Program-made: the position numbers and the translations under genes
Shown here: positions 5,862-10,399 of the stretch, in pieces
Layout of the letters: the number at the start of each line of letters is the position of its first letter
How positions within the stretch are numbered: the stretch's first letter is position 1
Source of the DNA: Desulfobacteraceae bacterium
Lineage (GTDB): Bacteria; Desulfobacterota; Desulfobacteria; Desulfobacterales; DAOWNP01
NCBI GenBank assembly: GCA_030642545.1
Contig: DAOWNP010000057.1
Span: forward strand, 1-10,399
Length of the DNA: 10,399 bases
Direction of reading: 5' to 3'
Notes under the pieces: model-generated
Seen by the model: only the letters and a program-made list of their open reading frames with translations
Database searches by the model: none
What the model was told of the DNA's origin: nothing

Positions 5862-7513
5862 AAAATATTAAAAAATATCTCTTTCTCTCAAGTGCTTTTT
5901 TTTGGGTTTTTTTATTCTGCTTTATATTAATAGATCCGATTTTTGTATATTGTGATACAAAAGATTTTTCTGTAAATTTTTCTGCAATAGATTCAACTCT
6001 TACACAAAAAAAAACAGTTAAAAAAAAAAGAGGTCTTTCATTACAGAAAACTATAATAATAACCATAGAAAATCATTCTGATATAGAGCTTCAAAATGAA
6101 ATAATAAAAAATGATCAAATAAAAATACAACAGGAACAGGGGGTTTTTGATTCTAAAATTGAAGCAGGTATATCGCAGAATCATGATGAATATGCAATAT
6201 TTACCAGAGATCTGATTTCAGATTTCATGGATGATGAAACAACAACAGATGAAACAAAATTGCAAATTGCTCTCAGAAAAAAGTTTCGTTCAGGTATAAT
6301 AGTTACACCAGCATTAAATGTAACCCGAATAGATACAACTGTTCCTGTACTATATCCTGGTCAAAAAATATATGATGCACCGACTAATCAGGCAAATGTT
6401 GACCTTCTTTTGACAGTTCCCCTGTTAAAAGGTTATGGTAAAAAAGTAAATACAGCAAATGAGATGGTTGCAAAAAGACAGGTTGATGTAAGAGTCTATG
6501 AACTTCACCATATGATTTCTCAAAAAACATTAAATACTATTTTAGCTTACTGGCAATATCTTTCTGCAACTAAACGTTTAATCCAGATAATAGATTCTGA
6601 AAAAAGAGCAACAGTAATAGTTAAAGAGACCAAAACTTATATAAATGCAGGGAACCGGCCTGAATCTGATTTAAAACAAACATTGGCAAATCTTTCAGAT
6701 AAAAAAATTCAGCGGATTACAGCAGAACATGATCTTTTTTCCCGAAAACAAAATCTGGGTATTACTATGGGGCTTGATTTTATACAAAGTCAACATATCC
6801 TGCCGCCATCTGACAGCTTTTTGCAAACAGATAAAAAAACTGTAGATAAAATATGTTCAGATATACCACAAATAATAAAAAATTCTTTAAATAACAGATC
6901 AGATTATTTGCAATTGATAGAACAGGAAAAACAGAAACAACTTTTAATAAAAGCTGCTAAAAACAATACTCTTCCTCAACTTGATTTAAATATAGATGCA
7001 GGTTACACAGGGCTTGATGAGGGAAGTGGTTTTGGTTATGCTGGAAGTGCTTTTACAAACAATATAAAAGGGTGTAATTATGCAGTTTCTTTAAATTTCA
7101 ACATTTTTATGGAAAACAACACAGCAAAAAGCATTCTTTTTCAAAAAAAATCAGAGTTAAAGCAGATTGAAATTATAAAACAGGGATTGAGAAAGAGTAT
7201 TAGTTCTAATATATTAATCGCCATTGACAGATTAAAAAACAGTTTGAAATCTCTTTTGATAGCAAAAGAATCAGTTACATATTATAAAAGCACATTAAAC
7301 AATGAAAAGAAAAAATTTAAACTTGGTACAGCAACTCTTTTTGATCTTATACAAATAGAAGATAACCTTACAAATTCTACTTTAAATTTTATTGCATCTC
7401 AGCTAAGTTATGCAAGTGCTATGGCTCAACTGAAATATGAAACAGGGGGTATTGTTAAAAAACAAGGTAACTCTTTTTCTGTAAAATTATTCCAAAAAGC
7501 AATTGATTTTTAA
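5858..7513 (+). CDS. TolC-like outer-membrane efflux protein
   Basis: This 551-residue protein forms the outer-membrane channel of the type I exporter. I choose the ATG at 5858 because it gives a normal signal peptide: MKNIKK followed by a hydrophobic run to about residue 30. An in-frame ATG at 5801 would add 19 unrelated residues in front. The stretch ending FVYC is not a good lipobox. After a Lys-rich linker (about 50-59), the first outer-membrane-factor repeat starts at GLSLQKTIIITIENHSDIE (59-77). The second starts near residue 335 and includes AAKNNTLPQLDLNIDAGYTG, with long coiled-coil helices in both. The C-terminal FKLGTATLFDLIQIEDNL is typical of the family. The linker is encoded by two homopolymers, nine A (6006-6014) and ten A (6020-6029), which are slippage-prone. 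It follows the ABC gene by 142 bases. Confidence 0.88.
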   Translation: MKNIKKYLFLSSAFFWVFLFCFILIDPIFVYCDTKDFSVNFSAIDSTLTQKKTVKKKRGLSLQKTIIITIENHSDIELQNEIIKNDQIKIQQEQGVFDSKIEAGISQNHDEYAIFTRDLISDFMDDETTTDETKLQIALRKKFRSGIIVTPALNVTRIDTTVPVLYPGQKIYDAPTNQANVDLLLTVPLLKGYGKKVNTANEMVAKRQVDVRVYELHHMISQKTLNTILAYWQYLSATKRLIQIIDSEKRATVIVKETKTYINAGNRPESDLKQTLANLSDKKIQRITAEHDLFSRKQNLGITMGLDFIQSQHILPPSDSFLQTDKKTVDKICSDIPQIIKNSLNNRSDYLQLIEQEKQKQLLIKAAKNNTLPQLDLNIDAGYTGLDEGSGFGYAGSAFTNNIKGCNYAVSLNFNIFMENNTAKSILFQKKSELKQIEIIKQGLRKSISSNILIAIDRLKNSLKSLLIAKESVTYYKSTLNNEKKKFKLGTATLFDLIQIEDNLTNSTLNFIASQLSYASAMAQLKYETGGIVKKQGNSFSVKLFQKAIDF

Positions 7514-7535
7514 GAACAAAAAAAGGCATATATAT

Positions 7536-8798
7536 ATGAATAATGATTTGGCAGAAAACCAGGTTAATAATAATGCTTTGAGATGGGGTGTTGTTGTAGC
7601 GGGATTTATGCAAGTCTTTATATTTTATGGATTATACTACTGTTTTGGAGTCTTTTTAAAACCAATGCTGGCAGATCTTGGATGGAGTCGGGCTACAATC
7701 AGCATGGCTCTTTCCTTGTATATGCTAACCAATGGAGCCTGCTCAATTATGATGGGAACTTTGAGTGATAAATTTGGTCCCAAAGTAGTAGTTTCTACAG
7801 GTACTTTTTTTATTGCAGCAGGGTATATTTTAACTTCGAGAATTACTCAGCCATGGGAACTCTATATTGTGTTTAGTCTGATTACTGGTGTTGGGATGAG
7901 TACTGGATATGTACCTGTTATCTCTACTGTTTCAAAATGGTTTGTAAAAAAAAGAGGATTTGCAGTAGGTATTGTTGGAGCCGGTGTTGGATTAGGGCAG
8001 ATGATAATACCTGTTTTAATGAGGTATTTAATATCGTTATATGGCTGGAGAACAGCGTATGTAATAATGGGATCTGTTATTTTATGTATAGGAACTCCTG
8101 CTGCACTTTTATTAAAACAACCAAATACTAAAAAAGATATTAAACCTTTAGATGATATAGAAAAAACATCAGTAAATGATAGATACCTGCAATATGAAGG
8201 TGTAGATTTTTCAGCTTCCGAAGCAATAAAAACTTTATCGTTTTGGCTTTTGCTTTATATTTTTATATCTATAATATTTGGAGTTAGTGTTATTGTTAAT
8301 CACCTTGTATCACATGTAACAGATATAGGGTTTAGCCCTATTGAAGCTGCCTTGATTCTTGCATTTGTGGGGGGCAGTGGTATTTTTGGGAGAATATTTA
8401 TTGGTTTGGCAGCAGATAAAGCAGGCAGTAAAATCATGTTGTCAGGATGTATTGTAGTTCTTACTATACTGTTTGCTGGTTTAATTTATGCAGATAAATT
8501 ATGGTTAATTTACATTATCTCACTTTTTTTTGGATTAGGTTATGGTGGAAGTCTGCCGGTAGTTATTAAAATGAGCACAGATTTCTTTGGTATTACATCT
8601 GCTGGGACAATATTTGGTCTGCTTATTTTTGGGGCAACATTTGGTGGTGCTTTTGGTGTAACTCTTTCCGGATATATATACGATATTACAGGTACTTATA
8701 TCTGGGCTTTTATAATAAGCAGTATTATTATGAGCATTGCATTTTTTATCTCACTTATAATAAAGTCTCCGGCAAAAAAAAATAAATTTAAGATTTAA
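7536..8798 (+). CDS. Major facilitator superfamily permease, OFA (oxalate/formate antiporter)-like
   Basis: This 420-residue protein is predicted to have 12 membrane spans. I choose the ATG at 7536, nine bases after AAAGG; a TTG at 7503 would overlap the TolC gene and lacks a ribosome site. The sequence GWSRATISMALSLY between the first two spans and the loop motif GTLSDKFGPKVV are typical of the OFA/monocarboxylate-transporter side of the superfamily. The second-half equivalent is FIGLAADKAGSK. The central loop is charged (about 190-220). The family moves small carboxylates, but the substrate cannot be read from the sequence. It starts 22 bases after the TolC stop and ends five bases before the helicase, so it is probably in the same transcript. 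A role in self-protection or export of the peptides is only speculation. Confidence 0.88.
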   Translation: MNNDLAENQVNNNALRWGVVVAGFMQVFIFYGLYYCFGVFLKPMLADLGWSRATISMALSLYMLTNGACSIMMGTLSDKFGPKVVVSTGTFFIAAGYILTSRITQPWELYIVFSLITGVGMSTGYVPVISTVSKWFVKKRGFAVGIVGAGVGLGQMIIPVLMRYLISLYGWRTAYVIMGSVILCIGTPAALLLKQPNTKKDIKPLDDIEKTSVNDRYLQYEGVDFSASEAIKTLSFWLLLYIFISIIFGVSVIVNHLVSHVTDIGFSPIEAALILAFVGGSGIFGRIFIGLAADKAGSKIMLSGCIVVLTILFAGLIYADKLWLIYIISLFFGLGYGGSLPVVIKMSTDFFGITSAGTIFGLLIFGATFGGAFGVTLSGYIYDITGTYIWAFIISSIIMSIAFFISLIIKSPAKKNKFKI

Positions 8799-8803
8799 GT
8801 ATT

Positions 8804-10222
8804 ATGAACTTAACCGGAGAACAAAAAAAAATAATAGCTTACAATCAGGGTAAAAAAGATATTTTAAAAATTATTGCGTTTGCAGGTACTGGTAAAACAA
8901 CAACACTTGTTGAATACGCAAAAAGAAGACCGGATATCCGTTTTTTATATATTTCATTTAATAAAAGTGTTCAAATAGAGGCATCTTCGAAATTTTCAAA
9001 AAATGTAGTTTGTAAAACAGCACATAGCTTGGCATGGTGGGGGTTTGGAAATAAATATAAAGACAGGCTTATTTCAAAATTCAAACCAAACACGATTAAA
9101 GAAGTACTGATGCAGGCGAGCTATGAAGAAGCAAAATTTACAATAGATACATTAACTAATTATCTCTTTTCAGCAGATCCAAAAGTTGACAAAAAACATA
9201 TACCAAAATCAATATTAACACATTACAAACTTGATATACAAAAATTTATTGATTATACAAACCGCCTCGGCAGATTAATGTGTGATGGGTCAGATGATCG
9301 TATTGGCATGTTACACGATGGTTATTTAAAATTATATCAGCTTTCAAAACCTGTGTTGGACTATGACATAATATTACTTGATGAAGCACAGGATATTAAT
9401 CCTGTTATAGCTGAAATAGCTCTTGTGCAGGATGCAGGTAAAATTATTGTAGGCGATAGCCATCAGCAGGTCTATTCTTTTCGTGGAGCACGAGATATGA
9501 TGCGAAAAGTAAAAGCATCTAAAACATTTTATTTAACACATAGTTTCCGTTTTGATAAAAATGTTGCCTCTGTTGCAAATATGATTCTTAAAACATTTAA
9601 GGGTGAGAGTAAAAAAGTAATAGGATGTAAAAAAAAAAGAAAAAGTTCTTTTGATAAAGGATATACTATTATTTCAAGGACAAATGCAACTATTTTTGAT
9701 GAAGCAGTAAAGCTTTACAAGAATCAAAAAATTTCATTTGTAGGTGGTATTTCAGGATATCGTTTTAACCGGATTACCAATGCTTTTTATTTGTTGAGTA
9801 ATAAGAAAAATAAAATTACAGATCCATATATTCGCTGTTTTAAAGATTTTAAAGCTTTAAAAGAATATGCCAAAAATGCAGAAGACTGGGAAATACATAG
9901 TGTCTGTAAAGTTGTAGAAAAATACAGAGATCAGATTCCAAATCTTGTTGGTAATATAAAAAAAGCTGTAGTTAAAACATCTGATGCAAAAATATTATTA
10001 GCAACAGCTCATAAAGCCAAAGGTTTGGAATGGGAAAATGTATATATATCCAATGATTTTCTGGATCTTGTCAAATACGGAAAAATAGTTAACCCAAAAA
10101 ATTTCGAAAAAGATGAGTTTAATTTAATATATGTAGCTGTTACAAGGTCAATGGGTGGACTGAAATTTAATAAGGAAAGCAGTATAATAGAATTTATAAA
10201 AAAAACCAGGGAGTTGCATTAA
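8804..10222 (+). CDS. UvrD-superfamily (SF1A) DNA helicase, resembling the helicase core of FBH1
   Basis: This 472-residue protein carries the full set of SF1 motifs. Walker A is AFAGTGKTTT (25-34). Walker B is LLDEAQD (191-197), and GDSHQQVYSFRGA (217-229) follows. LTHSFRF serves as motif IV, ATAHKAKGLEWENV (400-413) as motif V, and YVAVTR (443-448) carries the motif VI arginine. It is much shorter than UvrD or Rep. The segments FLYISFNKSVQIEAS, HDGYLKLYQLSKP and FYLTHSFRF strongly recall the helicase part of eukaryotic FBH1 (F-box helicase 1); no F-box is present. The expected role is 3'-5' unwinding or recombinase removal during repair. It is the last gene of the tightly packed run, with a poor ribosome site and a five-base gap, so translation probably depends on the permease gene upstream. 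Confidence 0.88.
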   Translation: MNLTGEQKKIIAYNQGKKDILKIIAFAGTGKTTTLVEYAKRRPDIRFLYISFNKSVQIEASSKFSKNVVCKTAHSLAWWGFGNKYKDRLISKFKPNTIKEVLMQASYEEAKFTIDTLTNYLFSADPKVDKKHIPKSILTHYKLDIQKFIDYTNRLGRLMCDGSDDRIGMLHDGYLKLYQLSKPVLDYDIILLDEAQDINPVIAEIALVQDAGKIIVGDSHQQVYSFRGARDMMRKVKASKTFYLTHSFRFDKNVASVANMILKTFKGESKKVIGCKKKRKSSFDKGYTIISRTNATIFDEAVKLYKNQKISFVGGISGYRFNRITNAFYLLSNKKNKITDPYIRCFKDFKALKEYAKNAEDWEIHSVCKVVEKYRDQIPNLVGNIKKAVVKTSDAKILLATAHKAKGLEWENVYISNDFLDLVKYGKIVNPKNFEKDEFNLIYVAVTRSMGGLKFNKESSIIEFIKKTRELH

Positions 10223-10399
10223 CCGTTCTTTTTCATTTTTATAGATCAAGATTGCTATAACACCCATGCCTATCGGGCACAACAAAACATGAAAATGAAA
10301 TAATGCTTACTAATAAATTATAAATTAGTAGAATTCCTTAATTCATAATTTACCATTAATAATTCATCATTTTCATATGAATATCATGGTCATAAATAA
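10223..10399. other. Non-coding right edge with weak inverted repeats
   Basis: No gene is recognisable in these 177 bases. TTTCATTTT (10231-10239) is complementary to AAAATGAAA (10292-10300), with a small TGCCT/GGGCA hairpin in the loop, which may help transcript ending. No clear U-tract terminator exists. AT-rich sequence then leads to the 10-bp palindrome TTCATATGAA (10372-10381), flanked by CCAT (10353-10356) and ATGG (10386-10389). A short frame open at the window end from ATG 10377 has no ribosome site. Confidence 0.45.

Noticed and set aside
5827..6066. Minus-strand 79-residue frame opposite the TolC signal region
   Set aside because: It is a composition shadow of the A-rich plus strand (Phe-rich product), without initiation signals.
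7583..8131. Two short alternative-frame ORFs inside the permease gene (7583-7768 and 7937-8131)
   Set aside because: They lie entirely within a well-supported membrane-protein gene and encode Cys/Ile-rich products with no ribosome site or family features.
1..10399. CRISPR array, tRNA or rRNA genes
   Set aside because: The only repeats are gene-sized duplications and inverted repeats. No regularly spaced short repeats, cloverleaf or ribosomal RNA sequence was recognised.
10353..10399. Start of a gene at the right edge (ATG at 10377)
   Set aside because: Fewer than eight codons are visible, with no ribosome site, and the ATG sits in a palindrome.

Overview
This window is very AT-rich, with heavy use of ATA, AGA and poly-A codons. 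It comes from a Gram-negative bacterium: it encodes a complete trans-envelope type I export apparatus made of a membrane-fusion protein, a peptidase-ABC transporter and a TolC-like outer-membrane protein. I cannot name the taxon with confidence. An AT-rich member of the Desulfobacterota (deltaproteobacterial lineage) is a guess. The HlyD protein also resembles adaptors found beside peptidase-ABC transporters in Bacteroidetes, so that phylum is not excluded.

Layout. Bases 1-231 are the tail of a gene that enters from the left, possibly a transposase. From about 300 to 2210 lies a family of three small precursor genes (404-613, 1492-1689, 1762-1953). They encode 63-69 residue peptides with one shared 22-residue double-glycine leader and related Cys/Trp-Gly-Phe-Pro-containing hydrophobic cores. 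They sit in long non-coding DNA rich in duplications and inverted repeats. The second and third genes form a 270-bp tandem repeat. The first gene and its downstream DNA look like an older duplicate of the third gene and its downstream DNA.

From 2269 to 7513 a promoter-like sequence precedes hlyD-type, peptidase-ABC and TolC-type genes in one transcriptional direction. The first two overlap by one base. The TolC gene is preceded by two possible tiny ORFs linked by ATGA overlaps. Close behind (gaps of 22 and 5 bases) come an OFA-like major facilitator permease and a UvrD-superfamily helicase that resembles the helicase core of eukaryotic FBH1. The last 177 bases hold no recognisable gene.

How it fits together. 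The C39 peptidase domain of the ABC transporter is expected to cut the three precursors after Gly-Gly while exporting them through the HlyD/TolC conduit. This is the logic of class II (unmodified) microcins and related secreted peptides. No lanthipeptide, radical-SAM or other modification enzyme is present, and no immunity gene is recognisable. The product could therefore be an antibacterial multi-peptide system with hidden immunity, or a secreted signal. The roles of the permease and helicase in this system are unknown; only their tight spacing suggests co-transcription.
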